Under the pieces are notes generated by a model. It did no database searches. It worked only from the letters and a program-made list of their open reading frames with translations, and had not been told where the DNA came from. The translations under genes and the position numbers were made by a program. A stretch of 42,769 nt of DNA from Gonium pectorale. Taxonomy: Eukaryota > Chlorophyta > Chlorophyceae > Chlamydomonadales > Volvocaceae. Below are positions 11,647-22,727 of this stretch, piece after piece. Numbering within the stretch: the stretch's first letter is position 1; each line of letters opens with the position of its first letter. The DNA is taken from the NCBI GenBank assembly GCA_001584585.1, contig LSYV01000012.1, forward strand, positions 2,067,816 through 2,110,584, given 5' to 3'.

Positions 11647-12080
11647 TGCGCCGTCGGCAAGGATACGGTGTAGTGGGTCGCGTTGGCCGGTCACGCTGGA
11701 ACTTAGCAATGCAGCAGTGGTGCCCAGTCAGGCTTCTATGTTACAGTTGTATATGTAAGTATGTGCAGGTGACGCAAGTGTTTAAGCCGGGCAGTCGAGG
11801 GGGTCACATGGGCATTCTGCACTCGTTATTGTCGCTATCAATGCCTCGACAAGGAACAAAGTCACTGAATGCTGTCAGATTTCTGTTACAAGAGATCCGC
11901 AAGAGAGCAGCAGCCAAGCGGTTGGGCAGTCACTGCCGTTGACCGTTGACCGTTTTGAGTGCACTCTCTTTCTAGGGTGCGGGGCCGGTGGCCAATGCCG
12001 TAAAGCAGTTGAAGCCTCACGGACCCATCAATACGACCCCGACCACTTCGGCTCGTTAGCGTCGACACGTGTGCACGATA
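11647..12080. other. Divergent intergenic region (tyrosinase / unknown gene)
   Basis: About 430 bases between the tyrosinase ATG on the minus strand and the proposed start of the next gene on the plus strand. It is less G+C-rich than its flanks, especially 11740-11900, as expected of a promoter. I see no definite element. Confidence 0.45.
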
Positions 12081-15000
12081 ATGAAGCCGCGCCTAGAGAG
12101 CAGGGCAAGGATAAACCACACCTCCGAAGCGAAGCGGCTAGGCTCACTCGGCATGCTGCCTCTGCGGCAGCATCCATGCCTTCGTCACGGCTTTCGCGGG
12201 GAGTCGCGCAACTGTAGAGAGATACCTCATAGGCACCATGGCCTCAAGCCATCGGCAGTCAGCCCAGGGGGGGCGGCAGGGGCCTCGGAGGCGCGTGCCC
12301 CCGCCGTGCCCACAGACTGGGACGAGGAGGTGGTGTGGGCTGCCGAGCTCGAGGTGAGGTCCCCCACCCCTCCATGCGTCCTCCCCCCATCGGGGCCGAC
12401 CCTTCGGCCATCACACCCATCTTCCTCGCATCCGGCGCGTGACCGCTGAACTTCGCTCAGGCCGGCACACCGCTCCCCAACTCCCATCCCAGCCTCAGTT
12501 CCTTCAACCCCCCGCCGTGCGTCGTTGCTGATGGCTAGTGCCGCAAACCCGCTGCCGTTGGGTCACCTACCCCCCCCCTCCATAGGCGGCCCTCGTCCGT
12601 CGCCGTCGCCGGCCCCNNNNNNNNNNNNNNNNNNNNNNNNNNNNNNNNNNNNNNNNNNNNNNNNNNNNNNNNNNNNNNNNNNNNNNNNNNNNNNNNNNNN
12701 NNNNNNNNNNNNNNNNNNNNNNNNNNNNNNNNNNNNNNNNNNNNNNNNNNNNNNNNNNNNNNNNNNNNNNNNNNNNNNNNNNNNNNNNNNNNNNNNNNNN
12801 NNNNNNNNNNNNNNNNNNNNNNNNNNNNNNNNNNNNNNNNNNNNNNNNNNNNNNNNNNNNNNNNNNNNNNNNNNNNNNNNNNNNNNNNNNNNNNNNNNNN
12901 NNNNNNNNNNNNNNNNNNNNNNNNNNNNNNNNNNNNNNNNNNNNNNNNNNNNNNNNNNNNNNNNNNNNNNNNNNNNNNNNNNNNNNNNNNNNNNNNNNNN
13001 NNNNNNNNNNNNNNNNNNNNNNNNNNNNNNNNNNNNNNNNNNNNNNNNNNNNNNNNNNNNNNNNNNNNNNNNNNNNNNNNNNNNNNNNNNNNNNNNNNNN
13101 NNNNNNNNNNNNNNNNNNNNNNNNNNNNNNNNNNNNNNNNNNNNNNNNNNNNNNNNNNNNNNNNNNNNNNNNNNNNNNNNNNNNNNNNNNNNNNNNNNNN
13201 NNNNNGTGCCCGTGCCCGGCCCCGCCCGCGGCAGGCTGTCTGCGGCTCCGACCCGGAGGCCACCGCGGGGCTTCGTCGCGGCGTGGCGGGCCTCCACACG
13301 CTACTGCCGGACCTGCCCCCGCACTGGCAGCGCCTGCTGGGGGCACACCAGGTGCAGCGCCGGGGTGGTGCGGGGCGGAGGTCCCGGGCGGGGTCTGCAG
13401 CGCCGCGACGCAAGCCGTCGCACGCGGCCCCCCGCAACCCCACACACGGCCCGGATCCTGGGCGTGGGCGGGCTGGTTCTGCGGGTGAGGGTCCGGACCC
13501 GGCATTTTGGGCGCAGGCTGTCCAAAGCCCCGACCGGTCACCTTCCTTGAGCGCGTTGGTCACTGGGATCTAGTAGCGACCCGCGAACCCCGACCCCCGA
13601 CCTCGGCAGAATTGTCACACGGAGAGCCCCGCCCGCGCCAATCCCAATTGCTGTCCCACGTACGTGTACCCCCTCTCAGGCACTTGCAAGAGTGGAGTCG
13701 ATGTTGCGGGGCGAGGGGCAGGGCGCGCAAGGGCCGGCGGGGAGCAGCGGCGGCGGCGGCTCGCAGCCGGGCGGCGGCCTTGGCGACAGGGATGTGTGCC
13801 TGTACTCGGACGCGCAGATGGCGGCGCGGGAGCTGCGAGCCCTGGCGCCGTTCCTCTTGACCTTCGGGGCGCCGGGTGGGTCGGTTCTGTTTCGAAGTAG
13901 AAACGGAGGGAGACTGGGAACGTGGAGGGCATTGTGGGGCGCGGGCTGCGATGCGGCAGCGAGCTGCGAGGTGCAGGGTGGCGTGGGGTTCTGGTGGGAA
14001 ATGGGACGTGGTGAGGGGATGGCACGCGGGAGCCCAGGTGGGCGACGAGGCGGTGCCCATGTGTGCCCTAGAGCGCATGTAGCGGGCATACGCCTGCGGG
14101 CGTGTGGAGCACGGTGCTCCCCGTGAGGCCGGGAAGGCTGGCAACACGGTGCGCTGGTCCGGGCAGCGTGACGTGGGCGGACGCAGGGGGGATGCCAAGG
14201 CGGTGTCCATGAGGGCGGGGGAGGGGTCGGTAGCAGCTGTCCGGGTGGCGGCCCGCCGGCGCCGCCTCCCTGGAGTGCCATTTCCGTGACCCACCTGCCC
14301 ACCGCAGCATGCCACAATGCCATCGCCATCTAAAACGTCCGCCTCGCTCTGAGCCCCACCACCCGCCACGCCGCCGCCCCTCCCACATACACACGGACGC
14401 CTCCGCTCCACGGCCCCCGCCCCCGTCCCCGCCCGCCCCAGACTCCCGCCCCTACCTGCAGCACGCAGAGTGGGTGCTGTCGGAGGCGCTGACGGGCGCG
14501 GCGAGCAACTACTGCGGCCCGGGCAGCACGCTGCTGCGGGCAGCCGACCTGGAGGTGGCGGCGGGGGCGACGCACGCACTGCGCCGGAGCCACGAGGCCC
14601 ACATGGCGGCGCACGTGCGGGTGGGTGGGGCGGGTGGGGTGAGGTAGAGGGGTGGAAGGCATTAGAGAAGCCCACGAAGGTGGGGTGGGGTGGGGTGGGG
14701 TGGGGTGGGGTGGGGTGGGGTGGGGTGGGGCGGGGCGGGCGGGCGGGCGGGCGGGCTTGTAGTTGCGGCGGGTGGGCGGGCGGACGTGCTGATTGGGCGG
14801 GTGGGCGGACGTGCGGGCGGGCGGGTAGTTGCGGCAGGTGGTCGCACTGGGTGGGCAGACGGGCACTTTGGGGCAGCGGAGGCACTCGAGGGCATGGCTG
14901 AATGCCAGGAATAGCGACTCACGTTCATCCCTTGGAAAGGGTAGGAGGGCTGTGATACCGGTACACGGTTGCGTACGGCCGTCAGGTGGCGGGTGCAGGG

Positions 15001-15672
15001 TCCGGGATGCGCCGCTGCCTCGGTGCCGCGTCGCCACGTCACCGCCCGGGGTCATCCAAGAGCTCCCCGCCGCTTCGCCACCCACCCAGGCGATACACGG
15101 GCGGCATGCGAGAAACCCGCAGTGCCGCAGCGCAGGCGTCAGGCCGCCGCCCGCAACATAGCGCAGCCGCGGGTCAGGGCGGGGCCCCGGGCGCCGGCCT
15201 TGATTACAACCATGCCGTGAGCTTGTCTCGCCCACAGACTGGGTCAGCACCGGGCCCTCCGCCCTCTCGGCGCCGCCGCGCAGGCCCAGCTGCAGCTGGC
15301 GATGGCGCTGCCCGAGGCCTCGCAGCGACTGGTGGAGTTGCAGGCGGAGAACGCAGACTCGGTGGGTGCCAGGGCCCGTCCGGTGTGCTGGTCAGGGTCC
15401 GCACATGGGCCGTGGTTGCCGGGCGGACGAGGCGGCGCGAACGCTGTTGGGGAGGGCGCGCGGCCGAAGGTGCGGGACATGGGATCTTTCGCATGTACGC
15501 CTGAGGGACGCGGCAGGCATTTCCATCTCCGTGACCTTCACCCCCCCCCCCGCGTCTGCTCCGCCCCCTCGGCCAGGCCATGAGCGTGGGCACCCGCATG
15601 GCGGCCTACCCCATGATGCTGCTGCGGACACTGCGGAGGACGCCCTACGCGCCACGCCAGCAGCGAGGATAG
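12081..15672 (+). CDS. Unrecognised multi-exon gene, interrupted by an assembly gap
   Basis: I do not recognise the product. Phase-consistent exons: 13235-13351, 13680-13875, 14469-14620, 15248-15361 and 15577-15672 (stop TAG). Before the gap, 12081-12353 is a likely first exon ending WDEEVVWAAELE|GTGAGG; its ATG (12081) is uncertain, and an out-of-frame ATG at 12238 has a better context. One or more exons are probably lost in the gap 12617-13205. The readable part is largely helical and Ala/Leu/Arg-rich (LLPDLPPHWQRLLGAHQ, AQMAARELRALAPFLLTFG, EWVLSEALTGAASNYCGPG, LPEASQRLVELQAENADS). It carries a Gly/Ser-rich linker in the second exon after the gap and a basic tail (RTLRRTPYAPRQQRG). The pattern suggests a coiled-coil or helical-bundle structural protein, but that is inference. 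The exon ending at 14620 could instead end at 14614. Confidence 0.6.
12617..13205. other. Assembly gap (589 N)
   Basis: A run of 589 N inside the unrecognised plus-strand gene. Open frames spanning it are meaningless. The sequence resumes in the intron just before the acceptor at 13231-13234. Confidence 1.
14681..14730 (+). repeat. (TGGGG)10 microsatellite followed by GGGC repeats
   Basis: Ten perfect TGGGG units, followed to about 14757 by CGGGG and GGGC units, in the intron 14621-15247. The coding strand is G-rich and could form G-quadruplexes. Confidence 0.95.
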
Positions 15673-17037
15673 CTGGCGACATTGTGCAGACCATCTCGGT
15701 GCATCTCAAAGTGGGACCCTGGGGGCAGCACCCAGCACCCAGCGAGCCGTGAGCCGCACCGCTACGCAAAAAGGAAACGGCCGGGGCAGGGAAGGCAGGC
15801 TAGGTCGTGGAGCGGCTCGGATACTGGGCTCCAATCTACTGTGTCATACGGGGGACGTGTGCTCGCGATTCGGGGCTTTGGAGGCTCAGCCGGCTTGAGG
15901 GTGCCACTTGACGGTGCGCCCTCGTATTGGCGACCCGGAGGGTGGCGCCTCCGGTGCACAGCGCCTGCACGGGCCGCCAGACGGGCCACACTCGCGACCC
16001 GACCCTGCCCGGGAGCTCACGTTCTTGAACCTCTGTGCTAGTGAGCTTCCCTTCCACCGTTCCATGGGCATGGGGTCATGAGGCGTTTCGAGTACGATGG
16101 TGTGTGAGCAGCCTGTGCGTAGCCGCAAGAGGCGGCCACACTTGGGGTGTCCGCGGAAGCGCTGTGAGGAGGTCGTCACTACACGCAAGGAGTGACAGAG
16201 TTGCGGGGGGGGGGGGGTACCGAGGGCGGGTTACCGAGGATCCCACCGGCCCATTGCTGCTGCCAAGACGTGAAGGCGCAGACGCTGCACCTGTTGCGCC
16301 GTGACTCTGTCCCCGAGCCACACTCCTTCACGCACGTCACCTGCACCCGGCCCAACACGCAGCCCAGCTACGGAGGCGAGCGGGGTTCACGTACGGTACA
16401 ACGGTACGGTTACGGATCCAAGACATACGCACTCCTCCTGCAGCTGCGCGCGCGTCACCGCATTGCAACGCACCCTGTCAATCAAGCCCACAACCGCGGC
16501 GTCCATCTACCGGGGTATCCGGGCAGCCGGGCCACAAACGCCGCCGCCTTGCCGCGCATGGTCCGGCCTCCTGCCAGGCCGCGAATGGCAGCCGCTGGCC
16601 CTGACCCTGAATTCAAGCCACCTCAGCGTGCAACAAAATACACAGCACGCAATAATAGACACCCGCTGCCCCCTGTCCATCACGCTCCGAGCCAGGCCGA
16701 CCTGCCGTGGGACAGCAGCGGCAGCCTCCGATCCCTCTGCAGGCTCCGGAACCAGGTGCGCTCTAGTCTTGCTACGCATGCCCAGCAGGCCTAGTAGCCC
16801 ACCCCCAGCATGGGGCGGCCGGCAGGGGGAGGCCCCGCCACAGGCGTCGTCCTGCGCCGCCCAACGCACTTCCGCACTCATACGAGGCGATAGCGGTGAA
16901 TTGGCGCAGCCGCGCGCCGCGTCTGCCCTGCTGCGCCACTGGCCTGCGTCGCGTTTTGCGTTCAGTGCGAGCTGGCGGCCACTGCATGCTGGAGAGCTGG
17001 ACAGCCGGAGCCGGCCGGCCCGCGTGATGGTGGGTGT
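15673..17037. other. Intergenic region between convergent genes (1.4 kb)
   Basis: It holds the 3' flanks of the unknown plus gene and the bL34m gene. No conserved exon is visible. A poly-G run sits at about 16205-16216 and a dense cluster of CGTACGG words at 16390-16415. No TGTAA signal was found for either gene. Confidence 0.45.
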
Positions 17038-18348
17038 TCACCGGAAGGCGTCCACGGTGATCCGCCAGCGCCCCTTGCGCAGCCGCCGCAGGAGCACGTC
17101 GCGGCCCTGGGGCGTGCTCAGCCTGGAGGAACGAGGTCGCGCGCAGCGTGGGTCGGAACGCGTAGCGGCACATCACAGCCCAGGGGCACCCAGAGGGCAG
17201 AGGGCCGTGCAACGGGCAGATGGGAGGGCGAGCGCCTCCTGCAGACGGCGCCTGCCCACGGGCACAACTGCGGCTTCCTTTGCGTTTGGCGCGGAGTGCT
17301 CCCTCCAGGACCCCGCCCCATATCCGGAGGTTCCGCCCCCTCCGCCCCGGGGTGGCCCCCTTGCCGCCCCCCCTCCTGTGGCCCCCCGCGCCGCGCCGCC
17401 TGCCCGCCCCGCCCCACCTCTTCTCCAGCCCGTGCCGGTTGACTCGCTTCCTGCGGCTGGGCTGGTACGTGTTCCCGCGGTTGCCGCACTGCAGGGGAGC
17501 CTCCACGCCGCTGCTGCCAACGGGCCCCTCCGGTGCGCCAGCGGGGATGCCGCCAGCCGACGGCTGCGGCGCCTCCGGCGCCGGCCCTGTTGCTGCGGAT
17601 TGGCACCGCAAGAGGGGATTGCAGAGGGTCAGGATGACGCTTGCACATCCCGTCAGACGGACGGCCAAGGAACCGCGGAGACGACGGATGCGCTAGTCCG
17701 TCAGGTCCCTGCCGGACAGGTAGACGCCGGGCCACATCCTTCACAGCTTTGTGGGCGCACCGGGGCAACGAGGGCAAGAGGTCGAGGGCCTCTTTGCCCT
17801 CGAGGTGCTGAACACCCGGGGCACACATGTGGCGTGGATGCCCTCTGGCGTTTGGGATATGACATCACGGCTGCTCCCCACCCACCAGGCAAGCGCATCT
17901 CCGCCTCCACCACCGGGGGTGGTGCCCACAGCGGGGGGTGGGATTCGTGCCAGGGCGGGAGGATGCTCCGCTGGAGCAACAGCTGCGGGGCCTGGTGCTG
18001 CTGCTGCCGCCCCTGAGCTGCCGCGAGGAGTTCTGCAACGCTGTAAGAGGTGAGACGGGAGTCCCAGAGGCCGATGGTCGGCGGGAGGGCGGGTTGGGCG
18101 CCACGGCCCGTCAGCCCCTGCAGGATGCGTGCCGACGTGCTGGCGCCACCGCTTTCCGCATGGTCAATGCTCCGTGATGCTCCCATCAGCAGCTCCTCAG
18201 CGTTCAGGGGCCCGTGCGAAGTCGACGCCTCGCTCGCCGGAGGCAGGAACGCGCCGCTGCGTTGCGACATTGCGGTCATCATGCAGCTAACTTGACTTAA
18301 CCCTGACTGCGGCATCCATAGCCTCGATAAGAGCCGCGAGGTCGCCAT
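17038..18348 (-). CDS. MRPL34: Mitochondrial large-subunit ribosomal protein bL34m
   Basis: Structural protein of the mitochondrial large ribosomal subunit. Exons 18348-17886, 17592-17418 and 17122-17038 join in phase (1, then 2) to give 240 residues. The bL34 core is at about 195-240: GNTYQPSRRKRVNRHGLEKR followed by LSTPQGRDVLLRRLRKGRW. The RLSTP...LRRxxKG pattern resembles mitochondrial L34 more than plastid or bacterial L34. The start (MATSRLLSRLWMPQSG) looks like a mitochondrial presequence. The surprise is length: bL34 is normally about 45-50 residues plus a presequence, while here about 190 residues precede the core, with a Gln/His stretch (GRQQQHQAP) and Pro-rich segments. The first splice, CCTG|GTGGGT to CCGCAG|CA, is inferred from phase. 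The gene is divergent from NIT1, 261 bases away. Confidence 0.87.
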
Positions 18349-18609
18349 TGTTATGATGGTACCTCGTGCAGCGTTAATCGCAAGGCATGACAACGGTTGA
18401 TTTGTATAGCTAGAACTAGCAGGCCTTTCAGCGTGCAAGTCGCGTTTTGCCGTGCGCCTTTGACGAGCAGTTATCGTTACTGCGCGCAAGCAAGTTCGCT
18501 CACCAATGGCATTGATCTCAGAACGCCACATCTCTTTGGTTTGAGTTTGAAACCTGCCGCGGATACAGCTCGTGCTGCAACACCATCATCCCACTGTGCC
18601 GCAACATAC
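18349..18609. promoter_or_regulatory. Probable bidirectional promoter, bL34m / NIT1
   Basis: Only 261 bases separate the two divergent ATGs (18348 minus, 18610 plus). The stretch is visibly richer in A+T than its flanks. No single element can be named. Confidence 0.5.
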
Positions 18610-21600
18610 ATGCGCGCGTTCCTGGGGGCATCGGCTTGGGCACGTGTGGGTCCTTTTGGAGTGCCAGCGACACGGCTGCTCCTGAAGCCGTCCGCGGTCG
18701 GTGCCGTCGCCAGCGTCGCCTCCACTACCCCTCCTCCGAGCGCGTACGCAAACACACGCGTGTTCGTATCCCACGCTCCGGAGCAACGCCCCTCGTCCCC
18801 CCTGCCGTGGCTCTCTGGGAAAGGCACTAGCGGCCGCCTGGCGTCGCTTCTGGCGACCCCCGCGCGAGCGACCATGCAAGAGGTACGAGGGCTGCGGTGA
18901 TTCTTGCACAGGGCTTTTGTCGATCTCCCCTTTACCTGTTAAATTTCATCGTTGCATACCAGCCTGTATAGTGCGTTTAGGCCCGACACAAACACTTTAC
19001 CCTCTATGCTTGACAGCCTGTGGTTGTGCACCCTGGCCCCGGCCCCATTCGCTGCGTCCCGTGCCCAAGAACTCTATTTCTGCTGAATTACGGGGGTGGT
19101 CCTGATCGATCGTACGGGGCTTTACTTCCTCTCTCGCTCGCCTCAGGCCGCCTCACAGCAGCCGGCGCTGACGCGCCCTCCCAACCAAGAGCCCGTGGCC
19201 GGCATGGCAGCGGCGGGAGGGTCGGGGACGCCACCGCCTCCTCCGCCCGCCGTGAGGATAGCAGTGGGTCAGATGACTGCCGTGGGCGACCAGGCGGCCA
19301 ACTTTGCCACCTGCGCAAAGCTTGCAAAGGTGCGCGCAGAGTTGAAGTCGGCAGGTACAGCTGCTGCGGTGCGGGCCTGATAGCCAGGGCGTTCCGGATG
19401 CCTGGTTACTTGGTTGGGCCCAAGGGACTGGACCATATCTCCCATACCATACGGTGGCGCTCTACCCACCAGCAAGCGCATCAAGCGAGCGTCTCTGGAA
19501 CCGCTGGCAGCTGCGTGCTTCGGGCGCCTTGGGTGATTGCGGCTCAAGGACAGCGGCAGAGGCGTGAGCGGCGGCAGGCTGATGTGGGTGTCTGCGCGGC
19601 GCAGGCTTGCTGGGGGGCGAACGCTCTGCACACACACCTGGAACGCCGTACCGGTACAAAGAATGGCAGCTGGCTGGGCGCACGGTCAGCTGCCTGCAGT
19701 GCGTGCTTCATCTCTCTCACACTCAGTCCCATTGCCGTAGCTGCTGCTCTATGTTGGAGGCATTATGGTGAATGCTTCCGACACTGCTCACCCCGTGATG
19801 CCACGCACCCCTTCATCCGCCCTCGCTCCCACACTGCCCACCATCGCCATTATACTTCGATCCCGCTGCTGCAGGAAGCTGCCGAGGCGGGTTGCAGCAT
19901 GCTGTTTTTGCCCGAGTGCTTCTCTTTCATTGGAGAGTCCCCGGCTGAGGTGAGCGCGCATGCCGACAGCGGATGTATGCGCATGTGGGGCCCGGCCGGG
20001 CATGCAGGTGCGATGGGGTGGCTTAGGCGGCTGGCTTGCTTGGGTTTTTCCTGCGGTGGGAAAGGATACGGGGGGGGGGGAGTGGCGAGAAAGGGGTGGT
20101 TGTGTCGGGGGAGGGTTAACGTATGCAGCTTTTGTTTGGAGGGGCAGCTGAAGCTCCCAGCTGGGCGGGTTACCGGTAGTTACCCGGTTGGTGAGGTGAG
20201 GGCAGGATGATGCGCCGCCGCGCGCATGTCGTGCACGAATGTCATTTTCCTGTCACTGCCCCTGCAGTCCATCGCCGCTGCACAGCCGCTGGATGGGCCC
20301 CTCATGATCCAGTATCAGGACCTCGCCAAGTGAGGCGACTGGGCGGCGGGCGGGTGGGCGGATTGAGCCATCAGCCTAGATAGTCAGCCAGCCATAACGT
20401 CAGGGAGCACCCTCTGGACGGCTGGGATTGCTGCTTGCATGGTCACCGGTAATTTATTTGGGGCCCCTCAAAAGCCTGTGGTGGCAGGGGCAATTAATTC
20501 GCTTGCAGAAGTGTTGTGCAAAACCTCGTGATGGCCGCAACGCATGAAGACAGCATATTCGGTGCATCCGTGTAAGTGGCAGAAGCAGAAGTCGTGGTGC
20601 TGCAGCTAAGGGCTTTGATTGTTCATACCCTGCCTGCCCGCCCCCTGCCTCGTTGCCCAATCCAACTCCTGGGCCCTCATTGTCGGCCCCTGCCTGCTGG
20701 CCGCAGGTCGCTGGGCCTCTGGTTGTCACTGGGCGGTTTCCAAGAGGTCGGGCCCGACCCGCAACACATGTATGTATGTGTGTGGGGGGGCGTCCTCATC
20801 ATGCTGGTGAATGCGCCAGCAGGCAGCCGCACATCAGTGAAAACCAGTTCATGTTTCTCCACCAAGTATTAACAGTATGATGGTCCTCTATCCCGAATGC
20901 CGTACGCGGTACCCATGCAAAACATCTGCCAGCCCACTGCATCCCTCACCTGACCTGCAGCTACAACACACACGTGGTGGTTGATGACAGGGGGTCTCTG
21001 GTGGCCAAGTACCGTAAGGTGGGGATCCTGGGCGACGGGAGTCCACAGGGACAGGGGTCCACAGGGACGGGGGTGTTCGCTCTGTCGCGTCTTGGGATTG
21101 GTCTGGGAATGGATGGGCAGGTGGAGTACGTATTACTTGTATGCTTGCACATTCTCGTCCACCATGTTTGCTGTGTTGCTTTCGGGCTGGTTCCGCTCCC
21201 AGGGGGGCCCACTCAGGCTCCGCCGTCAGTCTGGCCCCGCCCGCCCTGTGGCATCCCTACGAACCTACCTGTACCTGGTAAAAAACCCTCCCACATGCTG
21301 CTCTCCGTCCTCTGCCACGGCCCGCCCGCCACCTGCCCTCAGATCCACCTTTTTGACGTGGATGTACCCAACGGCCCCGTGCTAATGGAGAGCCGGACTA
21401 CCGCGCCGGGAGACGAGGTACGCCGCCGGGGGCGAGATAGGTGGGGCGTGTACGGTACTTGGTTCCGGTGCACGGCCCTAGAGGGCCCGACTCCGGATGG
21501 AGGGGGTGCTTGTTGTGTTTGGCCAGGGTCCGGCACGGACAGGGACCTTCTTTAATCAAGCAAGCATAGTCGATTGCGCCGTCGTGCTCGCTGCTCTGCA

Positions 21601-22459
21601 GGCCGTGGTCGTCGACACGCCCGCCGGCCGGCTGGGCCTGACCACCTGCTACGACCTGCGCTTCCCGGAGCTGTTCGCGCACCTTACGTGGGAGCGCGGC
21701 GCGCAGGTGCGTGGGTGCGTGTGCAAAACCGACGAATGGGACGGAGTTGGAGATCGCTACGGGCCCCCACTGGTTGTCTGTTGCTCTGTGACTCGTGTGG
21801 CTACGCTGATCCATCCGCCGGTGGCCCGCCCGCTCGCCTCGCATCCGTGCGCCCGCCCGTGCATCGCGGCCGTCCCTGTGACCTTCACGGCGGCTGCCGC
21901 ACCCCTGCGTGCCCCGCCCCGCCCCGCACGCGACGGCGTGCGTGCGTGCATGCCCGGGGCGACCGTCGCTGCGCGCCCCGCCGGCCCCAAACAGAACCCA
22001 CGTTCACCCGCCCCCCTTTTGCGACGCGTGCGGCTTTCCAACTCACTTCCTGCCACTCTGTCCGTCCCATCCCGCCTCCCGACTCGACATTGTGCCACCA
22101 CGCGTCAATTACGCCAATATCACCGATCGAGCGCGCAGATCCTCGCGGTGCCCTCCGCCTTCACCGTCATAACCGGCGCCGCCCACTGGGAGGTGCTCCT
22201 GCGGGCGCGCGCCATCGAGTGCCAGTCGTACGTTGTGGCGGCGGCGCAGGCGGGCCGCCACAACGCCAAGCGGGAGAGCTACGGCCACGCCATCATTGTG
22301 GACCCGTGGGGCACGGTGGTGGGGAGGCTGGCCGACCCGCGGGTCACCGGCATCGCGGTGGCGGAGGTGGACTTTGCGCTGCTGGCGAGGACGCGGGAGC
22401 GAATGCCGTGCGAGGCGCACCGGGCCAAGGGCTGGCCGGCGTATGCGGGCAAGGCCTAG
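18610..22459 (+). CDS. NIT1: Deaminated glutathione amidase, nitrilase superfamily
   Basis: Hydrolyses deaminated glutathione, a transaminase side product, in metabolite repair. Nine exons: 18610-18882, 19147-19329, 19875-19949, 20268-20329, 20707-20769, 20961-21018, 21343-21417, 21602-21706, 22139-22459; all phases agree, 404 residues. The catalytic triad is E166 (FLPECFSF), K238 (YRK) and C279 ([11 protein letters not shown]). NIT1-type signatures include [30 protein letters not shown] and [13 protein letters not shown]. Exon 1 encodes a 91-residue Arg/Ala/Ser-rich leader ([13 protein letters not shown]), probably mitochondrial or plastid targeting. The second ATG at 19204 (MAAAGGSG) could give a cytosolic form, as dual targeting is known for NIT1 in other eukaryotes. 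The intron 4 donor is AA|GTGAGG. A TGTAA signal lies 184 bases after the stop. Confidence 0.95.
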
Positions 22460-22642
22460 CAAGAAGATATCCAGCAGTAGCCAGCGGGTTGATGGTGACG
22501 GGTGCGTGCTTGTACAGCGGCATCTCAAGGCGCGCGGTCAATGGTCGGACGGTAGGTCCAGGTGCGGGCCAGCTGTAGGGATTAGGACTGCAACCGTCGA
22601 ACGTGTTGGTAAGAGATAGACTTCCCGCGAAACCGTTATCTC

Positions 22643-22647
22643 TGTAA
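22643..22647 (+). promoter_or_regulatory. TGTAA poly(A) signal of NIT1
   Basis: TGTAA in a locally AT-rich context (CTCTGTAATATATC), 184 bases after the NIT1 stop, as expected for a chlamydomonad gene. Confidence 0.65.
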
Positions 22648-22709
22648 TATATCAGGTATCATGCTGGATTGGTGTTGTCATGATGATCGATCGCAGCGCA
22701 CGGCGCGCT

Positions 22710-22727
22710 CCAGAGCAGCTGCTCTGG
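22710..22727. repeat. 18-base perfect palindrome
   Basis: CCAGAGCAGCTGCTCTGG is its own reverse complement and lies 63 bases after the NIT1 poly(A) signal, flanked on both sides by GCGCGC-type sequence. It may be a transcript-end hairpin or a protein-binding dyad. Confidence 0.8.

Noticed and set aside
12525..13563. Open frames of about 240-340 codons on both strands across the N run
   Set aside because: They are open only because N codons carry no stops; the flanks do not form one protein.
14681..14757. Telomere-like G-rich repeat
   Set aside because: The unit is TGGGG, not the TTTTAGGG of chlamydomonads, and it lies inside an intron; a simple microsatellite.
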